24,413 bases of DNA from Pseudomonadota bacterium (GTDB taxonomy: Bacteria > Pseudomonadota > Gammaproteobacteria > Burkholderiales > Burkholderiaceae_E), in assembly GCA_023389175.1 (NCBI GenBank), contig JAEWEW010000100.1, forward strand, positions 1 to 24,413, read 5' to 3'. The position numbers and the translations under genes are program-made. Shown one piece after another: positions 1 to 8,290 of this stretch. Position 1 is the first letter of the stretch; each line of letters opens with the position of its first letter. Below the pieces are notes generated by a model, which saw only the letters and a program-made list of their open reading frames with translations, was not told the origin of the DNA and ran no database searches.

Positions 1-50
1 ACGACGACGGATCCCACCTGGGCGGCGACGCCCCGTATTGCTTCCAGCAT
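1..50 (-). CDS. Possible 5' end of a divergent gene (partial, tentative)
   Basis: On the minus strand an ATG at 50 opens a frame that stays open to the window edge, giving 16 codons that begin MLEAIRGVAAQVGSVV. A GAGAG sequence lies about nine bases upstream and could be a weak ribosome binding site. Twelve of the sixteen third positions are G or C, which agrees with coding but is also expected by chance at this GC content. A gene here would be divergent from the crotonase gene that starts at 154, with about 100 bp and a perfect inverted repeat between them. The fragment is too short to assign to a family and may not be a gene. Confidence 0.2.
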   Translation of the reverse strand, partial: MLEAIRGVAAQVGSVV

Positions 51-108
51 GCGTTCTGCTCTCGAGTCCGCAGGCATGTTAATCCAGCCATCGCTTCCGA
101 TAGTCGCG

Positions 109-123
109 GACCGACGGTCGGTC
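109..123. promoter_or_regulatory. 15-bp perfect inverted repeat, possible operator
   Basis: GACCGAC and GTCGGTC are perfect inverted arms around a single central G. The site lies about 30 bp upstream of the crotonase start and between two possibly divergent genes. That is where a dimeric repressor such as a TetR-type fatty-acid regulator could bind. No matching regulator gene is present in the window, so this rests on symmetry and position only. Confidence 0.25.
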
Positions 124-153
124 GCGGTGGTCGCACCAGTCGGAGATGAAGGC

Positions 154-1002
154 ATGGCAAACGATGGCACGGTGGCAGCTGACGAGGTGCAGATCGAGCG
201 GGAAGGCGCGCGGGCGACCGTCTGGCTGAACCGGCCGACCGCTCATAACGCGCTGTCGGAGGCCGTGCTGGATGGCCTCGCGGCGGCCTTTCGCTCGCTC
301 GCCGGGGAGCCGGAAGTTCGCGCGATCGTGCTCGCTGCCCGCGGCCGGGCGTTTTGCGCCGGCCACGACCTGCGGGAGATGCGCGCAACGCCGTCGGAGC
401 GTTACTACCGCGAGCTCTTCGAGCGCTGCACCCAGGTGATGATGGCGATCCGGGCGGCGCCGCAACCGGTGATCGCGCGGGTCCACGGCATCGCGACCGC
501 GGCAGGATGCCAGCTGGTCGCTACCTGCGACCTCGCGGTCGCGAGCGACGAGGCGCGCTTTGCCGTATCGGGCGTGAACCTCGGGCTCTTCTGCTCGACG
601 CCGTCGGTCGCGCTCTCACGCAACCTGGGCCAGAAGCAGGCATTCGAGATGCTGGTCACCGGCGAGTTCGTCGATGCGCGCCAGGCGCTGTCCTGGGGCC
701 TGGTCAACCGCGTCGTCGCGTCGCAGGCGCTGGATGCCGAGGTCGATGCCCTGGTGCGCGCCATCGCCGCCAAGGCGGAAGTGGCGATCCGCATGGGCAA
801 GGATCTCTTCTACCGGCAGCGGGAAACCGGCATCGCCGCGGCCTATCAGCTCGCCGGGCAGACCATGGCGTGCAACATGATGGACCCGGCCACGCTGGAG
901 GGTGTCCAGGCGTTCCTCGACAAGCGCGCGCCGGGCCTGCCTTCCAGCAGGGCGGCAAACCCCCTGGCCGGAGCCGGGCCGGCGGACGGTCGCTCGCTAT
1001 AA
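154..1002 (+). CDS. Enoyl-CoA hydratase/isomerase family protein (ECHDC3-like)
   Basis: A 282-residue crotonase-fold protein, expected to be cytoplasmic and to bind an acyl-CoA thioester. The start at 154 was chosen because GGAG precedes it by about eight bases and the protein then begins at the usual point of the family; the frame is open further upstream, to 49. The oxyanion-hole segment GRAFCAGHDL is at residues 64-73, and HGIATAAGCQLV is at 111-122. The two glutamates that catalyse water addition in classical enoyl-CoA hydratase appear to be replaced, by Gln120 and by Gly140 in FAVSGVNLGLFCSTP. That pattern, with the GLFCSTP motif, matches my memory of the ECHDC3 branch, whose reaction is poorly defined. 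It lies 107 bp upstream of etfB-etfA and an acyl-CoA dehydrogenase, suggesting a role in acyl-CoA turnover, but ordinary hydratase activity should not be assumed. Confidence 0.85.
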   Translation: MANDGTVAADEVQIEREGARATVWLNRPTAHNALSEAVLDGLAAAFRSLAGEPEVRAIVLAARGRAFCAGHDLREMRATPSERYYRELFERCTQVMMAIRAAPQPVIARVHGIATAAGCQLVATCDLAVASDEARFAVSGVNLGLFCSTPSVALSRNLGQKQAFEMLVTGEFVDARQALSWGLVNRVVASQALDAEVDALVRAIAAKAEVAIRMGKDLFYRQRETGIAAAYQLAGQTMACNMMDPATLEGVQAFLDKRAPGLPSSRAANPLAGAGPADGRSL

Positions 1003-1003
1003 T
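998..1003 (+). promoter_or_regulatory. Candidate -10 element for etfBA
   Basis: A perfect TATAAT hexamer overlaps the TAA stop codon of the upstream crotonase gene at 1000-1002. No good -35 hexamer is seen at 16-18 bp spacing. The transcript would have a leader of about 100 nt before etfB. It would contain a GC hairpin with 7-bp arms at 1022-1040 (CCGGCCC, five-base loop, GGGCCGG) that has no following T-run. Confidence 0.4.
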
Positions 1004-1109
1004 CGACCGCGCATCGGCCGCCCGGCCCGCACTGGGCCGGCCCGCGCTGGCCATTCGGCGACGTGGCGCGTCGCCCGCCTCCTTACCGCACGTCTACCCA
1101 GGATAGCCC

Positions 1110-1859
<750 letters not shown>

Positions 1860-1893
1860 GCGCAAAACGCATCGCGACAGGAGAAGGTGAACC

Positions 1894-2826
1894 ATGGCAG
1901 TACTGGTGATTGCAGAGCACGACAACGCGACATTGAAGCCGGCCACCCTCAATGCGGTGGCCGCGGCGGCAGCGCTCGGAAGCGACGTGACGGTGATGGT
2001 GATCGGAAGCGGCTGCGACGGCGCGGCGCAGGAGGCCGCCAGGGTGGCGGGCGTGGCCAGGGTGCTGGTGGCCGATGCGCCGCATCTCGGCGACCAGCTG
2101 GCGGAGAACGTGTCCGCGCAGATCCTCGCGGTCGCAAAGGACTACAGCCACCTCCTCGCGCCGGCCACCGCGAACGGCAAGAACGTGATGCCGCGGGTGG
2201 CGGCGAAGCTGGACGTCGCGCAGATCTCCGACATCATCGCGGTGGAGTCGGCCGACACCTTCCAGCGGCCCATCTACGCGGGCAACGCGATCGCCACGGT
2301 CCAGTCGGCCGATCCGGTCAAGGTGATCACGGTGCGGACCACCGCGTTCGACGCGGTGGCGGCCGAAGGCGGCAGCGCTGCGGTGGAGAAGCTGGCGGCG
2401 GTGGCGGATTCGGGCAAGTCCCGCTTCGTCGGCCGCGAGGTGGCCAAGAGCGAACGCCCGGAGCTCACCGCCGCGAAGACGATCGTCTCCGGCGGCCGCG
2501 GGCTGGGCAGCGCGGAGAACTTCAAGGCGGTGCTGGAGCCGCTGGCGGACAAGCTCGGCGCGGCGCTGGGTGCGTCGCGCGCGGCGGTCGACGCCGGCTA
2601 TGCCCCCAACGACTGGCAGGTCGGGCAGACCGGCAAGATCGTGGCGCCGCAACTCTACGTCGCGGTGGGCATCTCGGGCGCGATCCAGCACCTGGCCGGC
2701 ATGAAGGACAGCAAGGTGATCGCCGCCATCAACAAGGACGAGGAAGCGCCGATCTTCGGCGTGGCCGACTACGGGCTGGTCGCGGATCTGTTCACGGCCG
2801 TGCCGGAGATGGTGAAGGCCGTCTGA
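1894..2826 (+). CDS. etfA: Electron transfer flavoprotein, alpha subunit
   Basis: The 310-residue alpha subunit of ETF, which holds most of the FAD site. The N-terminal half is the ETF domain shared with EtfB (residues 1 to about 185). The C-terminal FAD domain shows VSGGRGLGS at 198-206, SGAIQH at 261-266 and NKDEEAPIF at 280-288, followed by the ADYGLVADLF segment typical of the family. A strong AGGAGAAGG ribosome binding site precedes the ATG. Placement between etfB and an acyl-CoA dehydrogenase gene supports a function in electron transfer from acyl-CoA oxidation. No ETF-ubiquinone oxidoreductase gene is present in the window, so that partner must be encoded elsewhere. Confidence 0.96.
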   Translation: MAVLVIAEHDNATLKPATLNAVAAAAALGSDVTVMVIGSGCDGAAQEAARVAGVARVLVADAPHLGDQLAENVSAQILAVAKDYSHLLAPATANGKNVMPRVAAKLDVAQISDIIAVESADTFQRPIYAGNAIATVQSADPVKVITVRTTAFDAVAAEGGSAAVEKLAAVADSGKSRFVGREVAKSERPELTAAKTIVSGGRGLGSAENFKAVLEPLADKLGAALGASRAAVDAGYAPNDWQVGQTGKIVAPQLYVAVGISGAIQHLAGMKDSKVIAAINKDEEAPIFGVADYGLVADLFTAVPEMVKAV

Positions 2827-2864
2827 CCATGATGGCGCCCTGACCATCCGAGTGGAGTCATGAC

Positions 2865-4670
2865 ATGAACTACGCCGCGCCGCTCAAGGACATGATGTTC
2901 GTCATGCGCGAGCTCGCCGGGCTCGAGGATGTGCGCCGCCTGCCGGGCTTCGAGGAGGCCAATGACGACACGGTGCAGGCGGTGCTGGAGGAGGCGGCGC
3001 GATTCAACGCCGAGGTGGTGGCGCCGCTCAACCGGATCGGGGACGAGCAGCCTTCAGCGATCGCGGATGGGGTCGTCACCACCCCGCCGGGCTTCCGCGA
3101 GGCGTTCCGGCTGTTCGCCGAGTCCGGATGGCAGGGCGTCCAGCATCCTGCCCGTTTCGGCGGGCAGGGCTTGCCCAAGCTGGTCGGCACGGCCTGCAAC
3201 GAGATGCTGAACAGCGCGAACCTCTCCTTCGCGCTGTGCCCGCTGCTCACGGACGGCGCCATCGAGGCGCTGGTCACCGCCGGCTCGGAGGCGCAGCAGC
3301 AGCAGTTCATCCCCCGCATGATCGAAGGCCGGTGGACCGGCACGATGAACCTGACCGAGTCCCAGGCGGGATCGGACCTGTCGCTCGTGCGCACCCGCGC
3401 CGAGCCGCAGGCGGACGGCACCTATCGCGTCTTCGGCCAGAAGATCTTCATCACCTTTGGCGAGCACGACATGGCCGAGAACATCGTCCATCTGGTGCTC
3501 GCGCGGGTGCCCGGCGCGCCCGAAGGCGTGAAGGGCATCTCGCTCTTCCTGGTGCCCAAGTTCCTGGTGAACGAGGATGGCAGCCTCGGCAAGCGCAACG
3601 ACGTCTTCTGCGCGTCGATCGAGCACAAGCTGGGCATCAAGGCGAGCCCGACCGCGGTGCTGGTCTACGGCGACGACAAGGGTGAGGTGGGCGCCGGCGC
3701 GATCGGCCAGCTGATCGGCGAGGAGAACCGTGGGCTGGAGTACATGTTCATCATGATGAACGCCGCCCGGTTCGCGGTCGGGATGCAGGGCGTCTCGGTG
3801 GCGGAGCGGGCCTACCAGCAGGCGGTCGCCTATGCGCGCGAGCGGATCCAGAGCCGGGCGGTGCAGGGATCCAGCGCCGCCGTGCCGATCGTCGAGCATC
3901 CTGACGTGCGCCGCATGCTGATGACGATGCGGGCGTATACCGAAGGATGCCGCGCGCTCGGCTACGTGGTGGCAGCGGCTGCGGATGCCGCCCATGCCGC
4001 CACGGATGCCGCGGTCTCGGCGCAGAACAAGGCATTCCAGGAGTTCCTGGTGCCGGTGGTGAAGGGCTTCTCCACCGAGATGAGCATCGAGGTCGCCTCG
4101 CTTGGCGTGCAGGTGCACGGCGGCATGGGTTTCATCGAGGAGACCGGGGCCGCGCAGCACTACCGCGACGTGCGCATCCTCACCATCTACGAAGGCACCA
4201 CCGCCATCCAGGCCAACGACTTCGTGGGTCGCAAGACGCTGCGCGACGGCGGCAAGACCGCGATGGCGGTGATCGACATGGCGCGACGGACGCAGGCCGA
4301 GCTGCTCGCCTCCGGCAGTCCCGACTGCAACAAGATCGGGCAGCGCCTGGCGCTCGGACTCGATGCGCTGGTCGACGCGGTCGACTACGTCGTGGCGCAC
4401 GCCAGGTCGGATCCGCGCGCCGCGTACGCCGGCAGCGTGCCGTACCTGATGCTGGCCGGCACCGTCCTGACCGGTTGGCAGATGGGCCGGGCCGCGCTGG
4501 TCTCGGAACGCGAGCTGGCCGAGGGCGATCCGGATCCCGCCTTCCACCGCGCGAAGATCGCGACGGCGCGCTTCCATGCAGACCATATCCTCGCGCGCGC
4601 CGGCAGCTATCGAGACGCGATCGTGGACGGCGCGGCCGGCTCGCTCGCGCTGGACGCCGCGCAGTTCTAG
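2865..4670 (+). CDS. Acyl-CoA dehydrogenase, ~600-residue class with C-terminal extension
   Basis: A 601-residue FAD-dependent acyl-CoA dehydrogenase. It is much longer than the ~380-400 residues of short- and medium-chain enzymes and matches the class that includes DmdC (3-methylmercaptopropionyl-CoA dehydrogenase) and many uncharacterised long forms. The N-terminal helical domain is followed by MNLTESQAGSDLSLVRTRAE (161-180) and GQKIFITFGEHD (191-202) of the FAD-binding beta domain. Next come EHKLGIKASPTAVL (253-266), the helical segment GEENRGLEYMFIMMNAARFA (285-304) and QVHGGMGFIEETGAAQHYRD (416-435). The likely catalytic base is Glu443 in TIYEGTTAIQ. Residues from about 470 form the extra C-terminal domain of this class. 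GGAG lies about eight bases before the ATG, and the gene starts 38 bp after etfA, so it is probably cotranscribed with its own electron acceptor. The substrate cannot be read from the sequence; DmdC itself is only one possibility. Confidence 0.92.
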   Translation: MNYAAPLKDMMFVMRELAGLEDVRRLPGFEEANDDTVQAVLEEAARFNAEVVAPLNRIGDEQPSAIADGVVTTPPGFREAFRLFAESGWQGVQHPARFGGQGLPKLVGTACNEMLNSANLSFALCPLLTDGAIEALVTAGSEAQQQQFIPRMIEGRWTGTMNLTESQAGSDLSLVRTRAEPQADGTYRVFGQKIFITFGEHDMAENIVHLVLARVPGAPEGVKGISLFLVPKFLVNEDGSLGKRNDVFCASIEHKLGIKASPTAVLVYGDDKGEVGAGAIGQLIGEENRGLEYMFIMMNAARFAVGMQGVSVAERAYQQAVAYARERIQSRAVQGSSAAVPIVEHPDVRRMLMTMRAYTEGCRALGYVVAAAADAAHAATDAAVSAQNKAFQEFLVPVVKGFSTEMSIEVASLGVQVHGGMGFIEETGAAQHYRDVRILTIYEGTTAIQANDFVGRKTLRDGGKTAMAVIDMARRTQAELLASGSPDCNKIGQRLALGLDALVDAVDYVVAHARSDPRAAYAGSVPYLMLAGTVLTGWQMGRAALVSERELAEGDPDPAFHRAKIATARFHADHILARAGSYRDAIVDGAAGSLALDAAQF

Positions 4671-4688
4671 CCGGATTCCCCGGCCGAC

Positions 4689-5237
4689 CTACGCCAGGCC
4701 CATGCGGCGCGCCATGTCGGCGCGCCATTCCTCCCGCGGCCTGAAGCCCGGCAGCGTGCGGGCATGCGCCTCGAGGCGCTGCTCCAGCGTGGCCTCGTCT
4801 GCGAGGTCCACCGGCACCCGCACCGGCTGCGCGACATACCAGGGCAGGTCGTGATAGAGCTCGAGCCGGTTGCCTTCGGGATCGGGCAGGTACACCGATA
4901 CCGCATTGCCATGCGTGACCGGCGCGATGCCGGGCAGCCCTTCGGCGACCAGCGTCCGGTACATCGCGCAGAGGTCGGCGAGCCGGTCGGTCTTGAACGA
5001 GATCTGGTTGATCGGGTTGAAGGGCAGGGCCTGCGGCCGTCCGCTCACCAGCACCAGCTGGTGGTGCTCGTCCGGATCGCGGCTGAGGAACACCAGGTCC
5101 ATCGGTCCGTTCGGCCCGGCCAGCTGGCCCCGGTCGGTAACCGTGAAATCGAGCAAGCGGGTGTAGAAATCCTCCATCCGGGCGACGTCGCTGACGAACA
5201 TGCCGAAATGGGCGAAGCGGAAACCGGGTCGAGCCAT
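4689..5237 (-). CDS. VOC-fold (glyoxalase / type I extradiol dioxygenase-like) protein
   Basis: A 182-residue protein with two beta-alpha-beta-beta-beta modules of the vicinal oxygen chelate fold. HFGMFVSDV near the N-terminus supplies the first likely metal histidine, EHHQLVLVSG in the middle supplies the second, and NRLELYHDLPW supplies the glutamate. The His-His-Glu triad therefore looks intact, consistent with an Fe(II)- or other metal-dependent enzyme of the extradiol-dioxygenase type. A ~45-residue tail follows the fold. I chose the ATG at 5237 because AGGATGGA lies just upstream; an in-frame ATG three codons earlier (5246) is also possible. The gene converges on the acyl-CoA dehydrogenase with an 18-bp gap and diverges from the MFS gene. 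The substrate is unknown. Confidence 0.85.
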   Translation of the reverse strand: MARPGFRFAHFGMFVSDVARMEDFYTRLLDFTVTDRGQLAGPNGPMDLVFLSRDPDEHHQLVLVSGRPQALPFNPINQISFKTDRLADLCAMYRTLVAEGLPGIAPVTHGNAVSVYLPDPEGNRLELYHDLPWYVAQPVRVPVDLADEATLEQRLEAHARTLPGFRPREEWRADMARRMGLA

Positions 5238-5288
5238 GTCTTCCATCCTGCGGTCGCATGCCAGGGGCGCCTGGCGGGAGGGCGCGGA

Positions 5289-5317
5289 TTGCTGGTCCGT
5301 CCGCCGCAGTCTAGGAT
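5289..5317 (+). promoter_or_regulatory. Candidate sigma-70 promoter for the MFS gene
   Basis: TTGCTG (5289-5294) and TAGGAT (5312-5317) are separated by 17 bp in the intergenic region between the divergent VOC and MFS genes. Three of six -35 positions and four of six -10 positions match consensus. A 6-bp-arm inverted repeat (CGGGCA at 5329-5334, TGCCCG at 5344-5349) lies just downstream, near the expected transcript start, and could bind a regulator. Confidence 0.3.
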
Positions 5318-5433
5318 TGTCGCCTGATCGGGCATGTCCGCCGTGCCCGTCAACCGGGTCCAACGGCAGACACCCGGTCCCGGAAGACGCTCGCGTCCAA
5401 GGCTGCTTCATCCCGCACAGGGAGGCATTCCCC

Positions 5434-6708
5434 ATGGGCCATGCGCGTCTTCAGCTACGGAACCTGGTCCTGCCGCGCGAGATCGACCCTGGAGCCGGCC
5501 GCGTGCTCGCGGCGCGTGCCTTGCGCGCCTTTGGCGACGGCTACGTCGCGGTGCTGCTGCCGGCCTACCTGCTCGCGCTCGGCTTCGGCGAAGTCGAGAT
5601 CGGCGCGATCGGTTCGGTCACGCTGTTCGGCTCGGCCATCGCGACCATCGCCGTGGGTGCCCTGGCGAGCCGTGTCGGCGAGCGACGGCTCCTCGGCGCG
5701 GCCTCCTGCCTCATGGCGGCGACCGGCCTCGGCCTTGCCGGCTTCGATGACTTCCTGCCGCTGCTGGCGGTCGCGTTCTTCGGCACCCTCAATCCGGGTG
5801 GCGGCGACACCGGCGCCTTCGTCCCGCTCGAGCATGCCCGGCTGGCGGCCTGCGCGGCGGCCGGCCACCGGACGGCGCTGTTCGCTCGCTACGGGGTCGC
5901 CGGTTATCTGGCCGGCGCCTTCGGCGCGCTGGCCGCCGCGCTGCCCGGCGTGCTCGACACCGCAGCCGGCGTCGCGCCCCTCGATACGATGCGCGCGATG
6001 TTCGTGGCCTACTGCGCCCTGGGCATCGGGGTGTGGTGCCTGTACGGCACCGCCCCGCTACCCGGCGGGACGTCGGCGAGCAACGAACGACCCGCGCCCT
6101 TGCGGAAATCCCGGGCGATCGTGGTGCGGCTCGCTGCGCTGTTCAGCCTGGATTCCTTCGCGGGCGGCCTGGTCGTCAACTCGCTGCTCGCCCTGTGGCT
6201 CTTCCAGCGCTTCGGCATGGCGCTCGAATCGGTCGCGGTCTTCCTGTTCTGGACCGGCCTGCTCAGCGCCGCGTCGCAGCTCGCGGCCGCCGCGATCGCG
6301 CGACGGATCGGCCTGCTGAACACGATGGTGTTCACCCACATTCCGGCGAGCCTGTGCCTGATCGGGGCCGCGCTGTCGCCGTCGCTCGAGCTGGCCCTCG
6401 TGGCCCTGGTCATGCGGGCGGCTCTGTCGCAGATGGACGTGCCGGCGAGAGGCGCCTACGTGATGGCGGTCGTGACCCCGGCCGAGCGGCCGGCCGCGGC
6501 GAGCTTCACCACCGTGCCGAGAAGCCTTGCCGCAGCGGCCGGGCCGTCGGTCACCGGATTGCTGTTCGCCACCGGCGCGCTCGCTGCGCCGCTGGTCGCC
6601 TGCGGGATCCTGAAGATCGGCTATGACCTGCTGCTGCTGGCGGCGTTCAGGAACGTGAGGCCGGATGAAGCGCCGGAAGACATGGCGCCGCCTGCCAGGC
6701 GATCGTGA
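5434..6708 (+). CDS. Major facilitator superfamily transporter
   Basis: A 424-residue polytopic inner-membrane protein with about twelve hydrophobic segments in two halves, as expected for the MFS fold. The connecting loop at roughly residues 205-230 is polar and basic (the SNERPAPLRKSR region). LASRVGERRLLGAAS at the loop after the second helix resembles the MFS loop 2-3 signature. The start at 5434 follows a GGAGG ribosome binding site by eight bases; the frame is open upstream to 5200 but that part overlaps the divergent VOC gene. No substrate-defining motif was recognised and the flanking genes do not indicate one. It could be a drug, metabolite or sugar exporter or importer. Confidence 0.85.
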   Translation: MGHARLQLRNLVLPREIDPGAGRVLAARALRAFGDGYVAVLLPAYLLALGFGEVEIGAIGSVTLFGSAIATIAVGALASRVGERRLLGAASCLMAATGLGLAGFDDFLPLLAVAFFGTLNPGGGDTGAFVPLEHARLAACAAAGHRTALFARYGVAGYLAGAFGALAAALPGVLDTAAGVAPLDTMRAMFVAYCALGIGVWCLYGTAPLPGGTSASNERPAPLRKSRAIVVRLAALFSLDSFAGGLVVNSLLALWLFQRFGMALESVAVFLFWTGLLSAASQLAAAAIARRIGLLNTMVFTHIPASLCLIGAALSPSLELALVALVMRAALSQMDVPARGAYVMAVVTPAERPAAASFTTVPRSLAAAAGPSVTGLLFATGALAAPLVACGILKIGYDLLLLAAFRNVRPDEAPEDMAPPARRS

Positions 6709-6805
6709 CGCGGCTGTCGCCGTTCACCTGAACGTGATGGCTCGAGGCCGGTCGGGCAGGCGGCCACGGACGGGCATCGGCCGGGAGGGCATGGAAGTGC
6801 CTCGG

Positions 6806-6834
6806 TTGCATCATCACGCCAGATACTGTATAAA
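6806..6834 (+). promoter_or_regulatory. Sigma-70 promoter of the radical SAM gene
   Basis: TTGCAT (6806-6811) and TATAAA (6829-6834) are separated by exactly 17 bp. The -10 hexamer lies inside the LexA-like box at 6824-6843, so a bound repressor would block RNA polymerase. Transcription would begin near 6841, about 19 nt before the ATG at 6860. Confidence 0.6.
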
Positions 6835-6843
6835 TATCCAGTT
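6824..6843 (+). promoter_or_regulatory. LexA-binding (SOS) box
   Basis: TACTGTATAAATATCCAGTT has the CTG-N10-CAG core with an AT-rich centre and matches the E. coli consensus TACTGTATATATATACAGTA at 17 of 20 positions. It is a sharp AT-rich island in very GC-rich DNA and overlaps the -10 element of the promoter in front of the PA0069-type radical SAM gene. The gene is therefore expected to be repressed by LexA and induced by DNA damage. Confidence 0.75.
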
Positions 6844-6859
6844 ACCGAATGCTGGGGCG

Positions 6860-8059
6860 ATGCGTCCGCAGCCTGGAGCGATGATCCCGTCTCGACCAAT
6901 GCAGCCACGCGAGCAAGCCGCCGCCCGCCGCGGTGGCTTGCCGCCTCACGTCCAGGCCGCGGAGGCGCTGGTGCCGGAGCCGGTCGTGGTCAAGGGCAGG
7001 GGAGCGGTCTCCAACCTGCCAGGCCGCTTCGAGTCGGTCGACCGCTTCGCAGTGGATGACGGCTGGGCGGATGCGGATCCGACGCAGGAGACGGCGCCGG
7101 ATACCCGGGTCCTGATCGAAAAGGCCCGCTCCATCATCACCCGCAACCGCTCCCCGGACGTCCCGTTCGATCTCTCCATCAACCCGTACCGGGGTTGCGA
7201 GCACGGCTGCATCTACTGCTACGCCCGCCCCAACCATGGCTATGTCGGCCTGTCGCCGGGGCTCGACTTCGAGACGCGGCTCTTCGCCAAGACCAACGCA
7301 GCGGAGCTTTTTGCCCAGGAGCTTGCCCGGCCCGGCTACCGCTGCGAGCCGATCAACATCGGCTCGGTCACGGATCCGTACCAGCCGATCGAGAGGCGCT
7401 TCGGCATCACGCGGTCCCTGCTGGCCGTGGCACGGGAGCACCGGCAACCGGTCACCCTGATCACCAAGGCGAGCCTGGTGGAACGGGACCTGGACCTGCT
7501 CTCCGCCTTGGCCGCGGACGGGCTGGCCGGGGTGTTCGTCACCGTCACCACGCTGGATGCCGCACTCGCGCGCAAGCTGGAGCCGCGGGCAAGCGCGCCG
7601 TGGCGCCGGCTGGAGACCGTCCGGCGCCTCGCAGCCGCGGGTATTGATGTCGGCGTCTCGCTCGGGCCGGTGATTCCCTTCATCAACGACCACGAGATCG
7701 AGACGCTCCTGGCGGAAGCGAAGGCGGCCGGCGCGAGCAGTGCCTTCTACACGGTCATCCGCTTGCCGCTGGAGGTGGATCCGCTCTTCCGGCAATGGCT
7801 GCAGGCGCACTTCCCGGAGCGCGCCGCCCGGGTGATGCACCGGATCCAGGACATGCGCGGCGGCCGGGACAACGACCCGCGCTTCTTTTCGCGGATGAAG
7901 GGGGAGGGCGCGTTTGCCCAGCTCATCCGCATGCGGTTCGTGAACACCGTGCGCAAGCTGGGGATGGACCAGGTTCGCCCCGGCCTGCGGACCGATCTCT
8001 TCCGGCGGCCGGTCCCGGCCGAGACACGGAAGGCCGGCTCGCAACTGAGCCTGATCTGA
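6860..8059 (+). CDS. PA0069-family radical SAM protein (SplB-like), SOS-regulated
   Basis: A 399-residue radical SAM protein. The cluster motif CEHGCIYC (CX3CX2C) places the three [4Fe-4S] ligands at Cys113, Cys117 and Cys120 within NPYRGCEHGCIYCYARP. The preceding KGRGAVSNLPGRFE and the ITRNRSPDVPFDLSINPYRG segment are characteristic of the PA0069 family. That family is distantly related to spore photoproduct lyase and is often suspected of acting on damaged nucleic acid, but the reaction has not been established to my knowledge. The start is uncertain: 6860 fits best with the promoter, while in-frame ATGs at 6881 and 6899 are alternatives and none has an ideal ribosome binding site. The LexA box immediately upstream supports a role in the DNA-damage response. 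A hairpin with 8-bp arms follows the stop codon. Confidence 0.88.
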   Translation: MRPQPGAMIPSRPMQPREQAAARRGGLPPHVQAAEALVPEPVVVKGRGAVSNLPGRFESVDRFAVDDGWADADPTQETAPDTRVLIEKARSIITRNRSPDVPFDLSINPYRGCEHGCIYCYARPNHGYVGLSPGLDFETRLFAKTNAAELFAQELARPGYRCEPINIGSVTDPYQPIERRFGITRSLLAVAREHRQPVTLITKASLVERDLDLLSALAADGLAGVFVTVTTLDAALARKLEPRASAPWRRLETVRRLAAAGIDVGVSLGPVIPFINDHEIETLLAEAKAAGASSAFYTVIRLPLEVDPLFRQWLQAHFPERAARVMHRIQDMRGGRDNDPRFFSRMKGEGAFAQLIRMRFVNTVRKLGMDQVRPGLRTDLFRRPVPAETRKAGSQLSLI

Positions 8060-8085
8060 CTGGACATCAGGGACAAGACCGCCTC

Positions 8086-8105
8086 CAGGCCGGAGACCCG
8101 GCCTG
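8086..8105 (+). other. GC hairpin downstream of the radical SAM gene
   Basis: CAGGCCGG and CCGGCCTG form perfect 8-bp arms around a four-base loop (AGAC), 27 bp after the stop codon. No T-run follows, so it is not a classical intrinsic terminator. It may protect the mRNA 3' end or work with Rho. Apart from this and the DUF4124 gene's ribosome binding region, I see nothing in 8060-8290. Confidence 0.4.
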
Positions 8106-8290
8106 AAAGAACCAGTCGAATCAATGTATTGCGCCTGTTTTCTGATGAGGTTTCCCATGTTACGGCTGTACGGCCCCCCGACGCCTGGACAGGCGGTCGA
8201 TCCGTCCGGTTGAACGGTCGATGCGCTTCTCCAACAATCGACGAAGCGGAACGGCGACAGGCCGGGCCGGGCAACAGCGAGGTGGGACCA

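Noticed and set aside
3054..4586. Long open frame (510 codons) opposite the acyl-CoA dehydrogenase gene
   Set aside because: It is an antisense shadow in GC-rich DNA; its translation is rich in His, Arg and Gly with no family features, while the + strand frame is a clear dehydrogenase.
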